Assembly (NCBI GenBank): GCA_963735065.1
Contig: CAVTJL010000004.1
Location: forward strand, 992,001 to 1,056,000
Reading direction: 5' to 3'
Length of the DNA: 64,000 bases
Source: CAVTJL01 sp963735065
GTDB taxonomy: Bacteria > Pseudomonadota > Alphaproteobacteria > Geminicoccales > Geminicoccaceae
Part shown: piece by piece, positions 55,801-63,062 of the stretch
How positions within the stretch are numbered: the stretch's first letter is position 1
Layout of the letters: each line of letters opens with the position of its first letter
Program-made: the position numbers and the translations under genes
The notes under the pieces: generated by a model
What the model was told of the DNA's origin: nothing
Seen by the model: only the letters and a program-made list of their open reading frames with translations
Databases searched by the model: none

Positions 55801-57708
55801 GGCGCTGCGGGTGCGCGTCTCGAAAGCATAGCCCGGGACTTTCGCGAGCTCGACGAGGAGATCATGGAGCTCAGGCGCGCCGATCTGGCCCAGCAGCTCC
55901 GGAGCCGACCGATGCCCGCAGGCAGGATGGGCGCCCGGGCCGGCGACTTCAGCGACGAGGCGCTCATCAAGCGCGAGATCGGCAAGGCCAAGCGGCACAT
56001 CCCGATCCGCCAGCTCGTCGAGCGTGCCGGCGGCGCGCTCCAGGCGCTCAAGCCCTGCTTCATGATGGGACCTCTATCGATCGCACAGTACCTGCCGCCC
56101 GGAGGGCAGAAGTTCGACGTCGTCATCATGGACGAGGCCTCGCAGCTCGAGCCCGAGGACGCGATCGGCGCCCTCGCCCGCGCCGACCAGGCGATCATCG
56201 TCGGCGACACGAAGCAGCTGCCGCCGACCTCGTTCTTCGACCGCATCGTGCTGTCCGACGAGGATGAGGACGACACCGCGGTCGCCGGCACGGCGCAGAG
56301 CATCATGGAGGTTGCAGCGCCCCGTATCGCGGCGCCGGCACGCTTGCTCTGGCACTACCGCTCCCGCCACGAGGCCCTGATCGCCTTCTCGAACCGCGAG
56401 TTCTACGACAACGAGCTCGTCGTCTTCCCCTCGCCGCGCGCGACCGACGGCCGCTACGGCATCGCGTTCGAGCACATCGTGGGCGCCACGGCCAAGGGCG
56501 GCGTGAACGATCTCGAGGCACGCCGGGTCGTCGACCGCGTTCTCGACTGGCTCGCCAACGACCCGCACCGCTCGCTCGGCGTCGCGGCGATGAACATCAA
56601 GCAGGCGGAGCATATCGAGGCGGTGCTGGCCGAGCGGCTGGACGCGCGGCCGGAGCTTCAGGCCCGCCTCGAGCAGGCCTCCACCGGCGTCGAGCCCTTC
56701 TTTGTGAAGAACCTCGAGAACGTCCAGGGCGACGAGCGCGACGTCATCCTGATCTCGATGACCTATGGACCCGATACGCCCGGAGGGCGCGTGCCCCAGC
56801 GTTTCGGGCCGATCAACCGCGACAGCGGCTGGCGCCGCCTCAATGTGCTCGTGACCCGCGCCAAGGAGCGCATGGAAGTGTTCACCACCATGCGCTCCAC
56901 GGACATCCTGCTCGGCGATCAGCCGAGGCGAGGCGTCGAGACGCTGCACCGCTTCCTCGCCTTCGCCGAGGCCGGAAGGCTCGTGACCCCCGGTCGGCCG
57001 AGCGGGAGGCAGCCGGACAGCGACTTCGAGGTCGCCGTCGCCGAGGCGCTGGGGCGCGAGGGCTATAGCTGCGAGCCGCAGCTCGGCGTGGCCGGCTTCT
57101 TCATCGACATCGCCGTACGCGACCCCAACGATCCCGGGAGCTTCCTCCTCGCCGTGGAGTGCGACGGTGCTGCCTATCACGCGACCCTGTCAGCCCGGGA
57201 CCGCGACCGGCTCCGCCAGGAGATCCTCGAGGGCCTGGGCTGGGAGGTGCACAGGATCTGGTCCACGGACTGGTTCCGTGACCCCGAGACCGAGATCCGC
57301 CGGGTGCTCGACCGGCTGACGACGCTTCGCGAGCGACGGGAGCCGCTGCCCGCCTCCGACGCCGAGCCCGTCGAGGACGCCGGGACGATCGAGGCGACGG
57401 GCGCGAATCTGAACCGGATCGTGGCATCGCCGGTCACGACGGTCGAGGATGCCCGGGCTGCCCTCGTGGCCCTTCGCGAGAACGAGATCGAGATCGAGTT
57501 CCCGGCCACCGACCCCGCACGCGGCCTCCTACGCAAGCCGATGCTCGACGTCCTCCTGCGCTTCCGGCCCTCCGACGTCGACGCGTTTCACCGCCTGATC
57601 CCCAAGGAGATGCGCGAGAGGACGGACGGCGAGCAGTTCGCTCGCTATGCCGGCCGTGTCTTCGAGATCCTGGAGGCCGTCAGCCGCGAGCCTGCCGAGC
57701 TGCCCTGA
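52848..57708 (+). pseudogene. DUF4011-type giant helicase-nuclease, two frameshifts
   Basis: Assembled over three frames this is a 1620-residue protein. The first part (52848-about 55015) has a DUF4011-like N-terminus (LRRKLLDLSTRNRLLSFSHT) and superfamily 1 Walker A EGPPGTGKSQT. The middle part (about 55020-55195) reads ADMADQLDTLANAIEAKRRI in the next frame. The rest has Walker B VVIMDEASQLEPEDA, GDTKQLPPTSFF, WHYRSRHEALIAFSN and ARLNVLVTRAK-like motif VI (RRLNVLVTRAKERMEV), then a restriction-endonuclease-like domain (DSDFEVAVAEAL...VECDGAAYH, MTES_1575 type) and a DUF3320-like end. One base appears missing near 55015 and another near 55195; restoring both gives one frame. Proteins of this plan occur in defence islands (Hhe-like). 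Decay or sequencing error cannot be told apart here. Confidence 0.8.
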
Positions 57709-57751
57709 GCAGGCAAGAGAGCCGGGATCGCGCGATGGGTCGGCGAGGGTC

Positions 57752-58135
57752 TTAGAGCAGCTTGATCAGTGCCGTGACGATGCCCACCCCGACCACGAGC
57801 ATGCCCCCGAGCTTGATCGTCATCCGCTGTTCCAAGCTCTCGACCTTCGCGTTGAAGCGCTGCTCCAGGCCCTCGAACCTTGCGTTCACGCGCTGCTCCA
57901 GGCCCTCGAGCCGCGTATTCACGCGCTGCTGAGAACTCCCGAGCCTCGCGTCGAGGCGCTCCTCCAGATGACGGATGTCGGCCTTCGTCGCCACGTCGGC
58001 CAGCGAGGCGTCATGCGCCTCCACGAGAACGGCCGTGACCGCCTCGGCCTGATCGTCGGTGAAGCCGACGCTGCGTAGCCGCTTGACGACTTGATGCGTA
58101 TCGAGCGCGGTCATCGACATGCTTTCGATATGCAT
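57752..58135 (-). CDS. Coiled-coil membrane protein, DUF1640-like
   Basis: 127 residues or slightly fewer. The N-terminal THQVVKRLRSVGFTDDQAEA and ADVATKADIRHLEERLDARL are followed by three near-repeats of about 11 residues (LEGLEQRVNAR, FEGLEQRFNAK, VESLEQRM) that form a coiled coil, and a C-terminal membrane helix GGMLVVGVGIVTALIKLL. This matches the DUF1640/CCDC90-type bacterial proteins, function unknown. Starts at 58120 or 58114 are also possible; none has a strong ribosome binding site. Confidence 0.75.
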   Translation of the reverse strand: MHIESMSMTALDTHQVVKRLRSVGFTDDQAEAVTAVLVEAHDASLADVATKADIRHLEERLDARLGSSQQRVNTRLEGLEQRVNARFEGLEQRFNAKVESLEQRMTIKLGGMLVVGVGIVTALIKLL

Positions 58136-58208
58136 GGCGGCGGAGGCCAGCGCCAGATGCAGGGACCGTACCAGCGGACGAGCCGACAGTTGCAGCGCGC
58201 GTCAATGC

Positions 58209-58556
58209 TTATTCCACAAGGCCAGCCAGCCGCTTGGGCGCCACGAGCCGATAGCTCCGCCTGACGAGGCTCGCCACCTCCTCCCAGTCCGGCCCCTCGT
58301 CGAGCCGCATGCCGACCCAGCCCTTGTGGCCCACATAGGGCGGCACGAAGAAGCGATCCGGATCGGCGGCGACCAGGATCGTCTGGCTACCGGGCGGCGC
58401 CTTGCACCAGAGGGAGACGCGGTCGTCGTCTCGCCTCTCCATCGCGAAGATCTTTTCTCTTACCCGAAAGGTCGGGTTGCCCCACGTCTCCTTCTCGCAG
58501 GCTTCCGGAAGGGCGAGGCAGATGGCGCGCAGGCGTTCGGTCGGCTGGCTCGGCAT
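58209..58556 (-). CDS. MmcQ/YjbR family protein
   Basis: 115 residues. LRAICLALPEACEKETWGNP, FRVREKIFAM, and GWVGMRLDEGPDWEEVASLVR and SYRLVAPKRL are the pattern of the YjbR/CyaY-like fold proteins. Described as DNA-binding in some reports; role unclear. Monocistronic, divergent from the cobalamin operon whose riboswitch starts about 90 bases away. Confidence 0.9.
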   Translation of the reverse strand: MPSQPTERLRAICLALPEACEKETWGNPTFRVREKIFAMERRDDDRVSLWCKAPPGSQTILVAADPDRFFVPPYVGHKGWVGMRLDEGPDWEEVASLVRRSYRLVAPKRLAGLVE

Positions 58557-58649
58557 CGTGCTGGCTCCGGAAACGGTCTCGGGACAGCGGGGCCGTCAGC
58601 ATCGCCACGAGGCGATCTCTTGACAATCCACGGCACCTCATGCGCTTTC

Positions 58650-58825
58650 GCGCCGATGGCTCCCTTCGGGGACGAAGAGGGAAGCCGGTGCGGCCCGCGG
58701 GCCAAGGCCGGCGCTGCCCCCGCAACTGTGAGCGGCGAGCCGAGGCCATGTTTCGTGCCACTGGGCGGTGCCCGGGAAGGCCGGCCGAGGCGGCGACCCG
58801 CGAGCCAGGAGACCTGCCATCGCCA
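58650..58825 (+). ncRNA. Cobalamin (AdoCbl) riboswitch
   Basis: Contains the conserved B12-element blocks in order: GAAGCCGGTG (58681), GCCGGCGCTGCCCCCGCAAC to TGTGAG (58708-58732), GCCACTGGG (58757), CCGGGAAGGC (58771) and GAGCCAGGAGACCTGCC (58802-58818). It stands in the leader of cbiX with the start codon 44 bases after the last block. A TTGACA at 58620-58625 is a likely -35. Binding of coenzyme B12 should lower expression of the operon. Confidence 0.93.
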
Positions 58826-58868
58826 CCGCAACAGCCGTCCGGACGGGGTGCGCCGGGAAGGGAGCAGC

Positions 58869-59822
58869 ATGGATCGAGAAGCCGAGCGCCCGGGTGTCAT
58901 GGTCTGCGGCCATGGCAGCCGTGATGTAGGGGCCTGTCGCGAGTTCGCCGCCGTCGTCGATCGGATCGCCGAGCGCCTGCCGGGCTGGCCGGTCGAGCAC
59001 GGCTATCTCGAGTTCGCCCGGCCGATCCTGAGGGACGGCCTGGAGGCGCTGAAGGCCAAAGGCGCACGGCAGATCCTGGCGGTGCCGGGCATGCTGTTCG
59101 CGGCAGGCCATGTGAAGAACGACGTGCCCTCGGTGCTCAATCGCTGGGCCGCGGAGTCGGGCGTGCCGCTGCGCATGGGCCGCGACCTCGGGATCGATGC
59201 CAAGCTCCTGGTCGCCGCGCGCGACCGCATCGAGGCGGCGGTGGATCGGGCCGGTGCGGAGGTCGAGCGCGAGGAGACGCTCCTCCTCGTCGTCGGGCGC
59301 GGCACGTCGGACAGCGACGCCAACGGCAACGTCGCCAAGGTCGCCCGCATGCTGTGGGAGGGCATGGGCTTCGGCCATGCCGAGATCGCCTATTCGGGCG
59401 TCGCCCATCCGCGCACCGACGTCGGGCTGGAGCGCGCCATTCGGCTCGGCTACCGGCGGATCGTCGTTTTTCCCTATTTTCTCTTCACGGGCATCCTGGT
59501 GCAGCGGATCTACGCCGCCGCCGATGCCGCTGCCCGGGCCCACCCCGAGGTCGAGATCGTCAAGGCGGGCTACCTCAACGACCATCCCGGCGTCGTCGAC
59601 ACCTTCGTCGAGCGCATCACCGGCATCCTCGACGGCGACGTCGCGATGAACTGCAGCCTGTGCAAGTACCGCATCCAGATCCTTGGCCACGAGCACGACC
59701 TGGGCGCGCCACAGGAGAGCCACCACCACCACGTCGAGGGGATCGGCACCGGCCACGCCCATTCGCATGACCACGACCATCACCACGGGCATCACCACCA
59801 TCACGCGCACGACCACGACTGA
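58869..59822 (+). CDS. cbiX: CbiX-type sirohydrochlorin cobaltochelatase with His-rich tail
   Basis: 317 residues, two CbiX-like repeats. The metal/catalytic His are in VCGHGSRDVG (N-terminal half) and the second half has LLLVVGRGTSDSDAN; VPGMLFAAGHVKNDVP supplies another His. A Cys pair lies in MNCSLCKYR near residue 262. The last 35 residues are mostly His and Asp (HSHDHDHHHGHHHHHAHDHD), a probable Co/Ni store. Inserts cobalt into sirohydrochlorin or a related precorrin. GGGAG lies before the ATG. First gene after the riboswitch; cobH starts inside its tail in another frame. Confidence 0.9.
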   Translation: MDREAERPGVMVCGHGSRDVGACREFAAVVDRIAERLPGWPVEHGYLEFARPILRDGLEALKAKGARQILAVPGMLFAAGHVKNDVPSVLNRWAAESGVPLRMGRDLGIDAKLLVAARDRIEAAVDRAGAEVEREETLLLVVGRGTSDSDANGNVAKVARMLWEGMGFGHAEIAYSGVAHPRTDVGLERAIRLGYRRIVVFPYFLFTGILVQRIYAAADAAARAHPEVEIVKAGYLNDHPGVVDTFVERITGILDGDVAMNCSLCKYRIQILGHEHDLGAPQESHHHHVEGIGTGHAHSHDHDHHHGHHHHHAHDHD

Positions 59823-60456
59823 GGCGGGCGCTGCCGGCTATCTGCGCGACCCGGCGGCCATTACCGACGCGTCGTTCGCGATCATCGAGCGGGAGGCGGG
59901 GCTGCACCGGCTGCCTCCGGGCCTGCGGCCGGTCGCGGCGCGTATCGTTCACGCCTGCGGGATGGTCGAGGTGGCAGCCGATCTCGCCTGGCAGGGCGAG
60001 CCCTGGACCGCGGCCCGCGAAGCCCTTTTGTCAGGGGCACCGATCCTGGTCGATTCGCGCATGGTGGCGGCGGGCATCACGCGCCGTCGCCTGCCCGCCG
60101 GCAACGCCGTCATCTGCACGCTCGAAGACCCGACCGTGCCCGGCCTCGCCCGGACCCTCTCCACGACCCGCTCTGCCGCCGCGGTCGAGCTGTGGCGGCC
60201 GCATCTGGCCGGTGCCGTCGTCGTCTTCGGCAACGCGCCCACGGCCCTCTTCCATCTGCTCGAGCGCCTTTGTCAGTGGCCGGAGCGACCGGCTGCGATC
60301 CTGGCCTTTCCGGTGGGCTTCGTCGGTGCCGGCGAGAGCAAGGCGGCACTGCTCGAGAGCGAGGCCGGCGCGCCCTGCCTCACCCTGCCGGGCCGGCGCG
60401 GCGGCAGTGCCATGGCGGCCGCCGCCGTCAACGCGCTGGCATCCGCGGAGCTTTGA
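59767..60456 (+). CDS. cobH: Precorrin-8X methylmutase CobH
   Basis: About 229 residues. GYLRDPAAITDASFAIIERE and RIVHACGMVEVAADLAW (catalytic His), ILVDSRMVAAGITRRRLPAG, VVFGNAPTALFHLLE and FPVGFVGAGESKAAL match CobH throughout. It moves the C-11 methyl to C-12, giving hydrogenobyrinate. The only ATG upstream of the conserved part lies at 59767 within the cbiX His tract, so the first 18 residues (Thr/Ile rich) are the His codons read in another frame. A non-ATG start nearer 59825 is possible. Its TGA lies inside the operator-like palindrome of the toxin-antitoxin genes. Confidence 0.92.
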   Translation: MTTTITTGITTITRTTTTEAGAAGYLRDPAAITDASFAIIEREAGLHRLPPGLRPVAARIVHACGMVEVAADLAWQGEPWTAAREALLSGAPILVDSRMVAAGITRRRLPAGNAVICTLEDPTVPGLARTLSTTRSAAAVELWRPHLAGAVVVFGNAPTALFHLLERLCQWPERPAAILAFPVGFVGAGESKAALLESEAGAPCLTLPGRRGGSAMAAAAVNALASAEL

Positions 60457-60483
60457 CCAATTTGGTCAATTCTGGCATATACT
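60453..60483 (+). promoter_or_regulatory. Palindromic operator and promoter of the toxin-antitoxin pair
   Basis: TTGACCA-ATT-TGGTCAA (60453-60469) is a perfect 7-base inverted repeat. TTGACC also serves as a -35 with TATACT at 60478-60483 as -10 (19-base spacing). The palindrome overlaps the cobH stop codon. An autorepressed promoter bound by the antitoxin is the expected reading. Confidence 0.65.
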
Positions 60484-60504
60484 GGACCTCGAAGGAGATC
60501 TCCG

Positions 60505-60786
60505 ATGTCCAAGCGCGTCAGCCTCTACGAGGCGAAGACGAATCTCTCGGCGCTGGTCGAGGAAGCCGCGGCTGGCGGGGAGATCGTGATCACCAAGCAC
60601 GGCAAGGCCAAGGCCAGACTCCTGAAAATCGAGCCGGAGGCGAAGCTCGCGGAGCCGCGCAAGCTCGGCGTCTGGAAGGGCCACATCGAGTTCAAGCCGG
60701 GCTGGGACGATCCGCTTCCCGACGACATCATCGCAGCGATGTGCGGCGATGATCCGGACGATCCGCTGAATGCGCCTGCTGATTGA
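60505..60786 (+). CDS. Phd/YefM-type antitoxin
   Basis: 93 residues. The N-terminal DNA-binding half is KRVSLYEAKTNLSALVEEAA, then GGEIVITKHGKAKARLLKIE, the prevent-host-death signature. The acidic C-terminus (DDPLPDDIIAAMCGDDPDDP) would wrap the toxin. GAAGGAG lies before the ATG. It overlaps the toxin gene by 17 bases. Autoregulation through the palindrome upstream is likely. Confidence 0.92.
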   Translation: MSKRVSLYEAKTNLSALVEEAAAGGEIVITKHGKAKARLLKIEPEAKLAEPRKLGVWKGHIEFKPGWDDPLPDDIIAAMCGDDPDDPLNAPAD

Positions 60787-61144
60787 CACCCACGCGTTCC
60801 TCTGGGCGCTGGCGGAGCCGGAAAGGCTCGGTGCTATGGCAGCCGAAGCGTTGATGGAGCCCCAGAACGAGCTGTTCGTGAGCATCGTCACGGCATGGGA
60901 AGCAGCAATCCTGCAGTCGCTGGGGCGGATCGAGATAGATCTGCCGATGGAGCAGTCCGATCTCGCCTTGCGCAGCTCCTGGCTGGGGATCGAGCTGCGT
61001 CACACCGCCATCGTTCGCGCCCTCCCGCTCCATCACCGCGATCCGTTCGACCGCATGCTGATCGCACAAGCCATGAGCGAGAGCATGACCATCGTGACGC
61101 GTGACGGTGCGATACGCCGCTACGGCGTGGCAACGCTCTGGTGA
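60770..61144 (+). CDS. PIN-domain toxin (VapC-like)
   Basis: 124 residues. MRLLIDTHAFLWAL holds the first acidic residue (D6), VTAWEAAI the second (E44), HHRDPFDRMLIAQAM the third (D94) and TIVTRDGAIRRYG the fourth (D112): the complete PIN nuclease set. Expected to cleave RNA (tRNA or mRNA) unless bound by the Phd-type antitoxin. Its TGA overlaps the GTG start of cobL, so the toxin-antitoxin genes are spliced seamlessly into the cobalamin operon. Confidence 0.93.
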   Translation: MRLLIDTHAFLWALAEPERLGAMAAEALMEPQNELFVSIVTAWEAAILQSLGRIEIDLPMEQSDLALRSSWLGIELRHTAIVRALPLHHRDPFDRMLIAQAMSESMTIVTRDGAIRRYGVATLW

Positions 61145-62373
61145 CCGATACAATCGCCCCCTGGCTCTCCATCGTCGGGATCGGCGAGGACGGGCTCGAG
61201 GGGCTGGGCGGCCCGGCTCGCAGCGCCGTGGCGGCCGCCGAGGCCTTCGTCGGCGGGCGGCGGCATCTGGCGTTTCTGGGCGATGACCCGCGCCCCCGCA
61301 TCCCATGGCGGTCGCCCCTCGCGGACACGCTGGAGGAGATCGAGCATCGGCGCGGACGGCCCACCGTCGTGCTTGCGAGCGGCGACCCCTCCTGGTTCGG
61401 CGTGGCGCGGCTGCTGCGCGCGGCCCTGCCCGGCGAGACGATCCCAATCCTGCCCCAGGCCTCTGCCTTCAGCCTCGCCTGCGCCCGGCTCGGCTGGCCG
61501 CTCGAGGACGTCGTGGCCCACTCGTGCCACGGTCGGCCGATCGATGCCTTGCGCCGCCACCTGGCGCCGGGCGCGCGGCTGCTCGTGCTGACCGATGAGA
61601 AGAGCTCACCGGCCAAGCTGTGCGACTTCTTGGCCGAGGCAGGCCTCGGAGGCTCGCGCGTGACGGTGCTCGAGCGGCTTGGCGGCCCCGATGAGCGCTG
61701 CAGCACCGGGACCGCGGCGAGCCTGGGCCGCGATGAAGACTACGATCCCCTGCACGTCGTGGCGATCGAGGTGGAAAGCCGCCGCCATCCGCTCGCGAGC
61801 CCCTGCCCCGGCCTCGCCGACGAGCTTTTTGTCAGTGACGGGCAGCTGACCAAGGCCGAGATCCGCGCGGTCACGCTGGCCAGACTGGCACCCGCCCGGG
61901 GCGAGCTTCTTTGGGATGTCGGCGCCGGCGCCGGCTCGGTGGCGATCGAGTGGCTGCGGGTCGCAGGTCGCACTCGGGCGGTGGCCGTCGAGCGGCGCAC
62001 CGACAGGGCCGACCGGATTGCCCTGAACGCAGGCCGGCTCGGCGTTCCCGAGCTCGAGATCGTCATAGGTGAGGCGCCGGACTGCCTCGCTGCGCTGCCC
62101 GATCCCGACGCGGTGTTCGTGGGCGGCGGCGTCTCGGAGCCACAGATTCTGGAGGTCTGCTGGCAGCGTCTGCGTCCCGGTGGACGGCTGGTCGCCAATG
62201 CCGTAACCATCGGCGCCGAGGCGGCGTTGCTGGCGTTTCGGGCCGCGCACGGCGGCGGCCTTTCCCGGCTCCAGATAGCTCGGGCCGAGCCCGTGGGCGG
62301 GCTCGTGGGCTGGCGCCCGCTGATGCCGGTCACCCAATTGGTCGTGGTCAAGACATGCGTCGTGGCAAGCTGA
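61141..62373 (+). CDS. cobL: Precorrin-6B C5,15-methyltransferase (decarboxylating) CobL
   Basis: 410 residues, the two-domain fused form. N-terminal CbiE-like tetrapyrrole methylase with WLSIVGIGEDGLEGL and VVLASGDPSWFGVARLL; C-terminal CbiT-like domain with LLWDVGAGAGSVAIEWLR and FVGGGVSEPQILEVC. Adds methyls at C-5 and C-15 and removes the C-12 acetate carboxyl. GTG start overlaps the vapC stop by 4 bases; its own end overlaps cobI by 19 bases. Confidence 0.95.
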   Translation: MTDTIAPWLSIVGIGEDGLEGLGGPARSAVAAAEAFVGGRRHLAFLGDDPRPRIPWRSPLADTLEEIEHRRGRPTVVLASGDPSWFGVARLLRAALPGETIPILPQASAFSLACARLGWPLEDVVAHSCHGRPIDALRRHLAPGARLLVLTDEKSSPAKLCDFLAEAGLGGSRVTVLERLGGPDERCSTGTAASLGRDEDYDPLHVVAIEVESRRHPLASPCPGLADELFVSDGQLTKAEIRAVTLARLAPARGELLWDVGAGAGSVAIEWLRVAGRTRAVAVERRTDRADRIALNAGRLGVPELEIVIGEAPDCLAALPDPDAVFVGGGVSEPQILEVCWQRLRPGGRLVANAVTIGAEAALLAFRAAHGGGLSRLQIARAEPVGGLVGWRPLMPVTQLVVVKTCVVAS

Positions 62374-63062
62374 TCGGGGTCGGCGTCGGCCCTGGCGACC
62401 CGGAGCTTCTGACGATCAAGGCCGTGCGCGTGATCGGCCAGGCGCCCGTGCTGGCCTTCATCGGTGCCAGCGGACGGGCCAGCCGGGCACGCGAGATCGC
62501 GGCGGCCCACATCCGCCCCGGCGCCCGCGAGCTGGTGGCCGTCATGCCGATGGGCGGCGATCCCGCCGGCACGGCCCACGCCTACGCCCAGCTCGCGACC
62601 GGGATCATCGGCGAGCTGGGCCAGGGCCACGACGTCGTCTTTCTCTGCGAGGGCGACCCGCTTCTCTATGGCTCCTTCGCCCACCTCGTGGAGCGGCTGG
62701 GCACGCGGTTCGAGTGCGAGGCGGTGCCGGGCATCACCTCGCCCAGCGCCGCAGCGGCAGCTGCGATGCGAGCACTGGCCCTGCGCGAGCAACCCCTGGC
62801 GATCATCCCGGCGACCGTGCCGCAGCGGCGGCTCGAGGCCCTGCTCAAGGACAGTGAGCGGGTCGTCATCCTCAAGATCGGCCGGCACCTTGCCAAGGTG
62901 CGGCAGGCCCTGGGTGCTGCCCGGATGCTGAAGAGCGCGCTCCTGGTCGAGAACGTCACGACCGCCGGGCAGCGCATCAGGCCGCTCCAGGAGGTCGGCG
63001 ACGAGGCTGCTCCCTACTTCTCCCTGGTGCTGGCCAGCCGTGAGCCGCAGCAGCAGCGCTGA
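62355..63062 (+). CDS. cobI: Precorrin-2 C20-methyltransferase CobI
   Basis: 235 residues. KLIGVGVGPGDPELLTIKAV (SAM-binding GxGxGD), VFLCEGDPLLYGSFAHLVER and VPGITSPSAAAAA are the class III tetrapyrrole methylase motifs in the CobI arrangement. Methylates precorrin-2 at C-20 to precorrin-3A. Overlaps cobL at its start and the CbiG-like gene at its end, giving continuous translation coupling. Confidence 0.95.
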   Translation: MRRGKLIGVGVGPGDPELLTIKAVRVIGQAPVLAFIGASGRASRAREIAAAHIRPGARELVAVMPMGGDPAGTAHAYAQLATGIIGELGQGHDVVFLCEGDPLLYGSFAHLVERLGTRFECEAVPGITSPSAAAAAAMRALALREQPLAIIPATVPQRRLEALLKDSERVVILKIGRHLAKVRQALGAARMLKSALLVENVTTAGQRIRPLQEVGDEAAPYFSLVLASREPQQQR

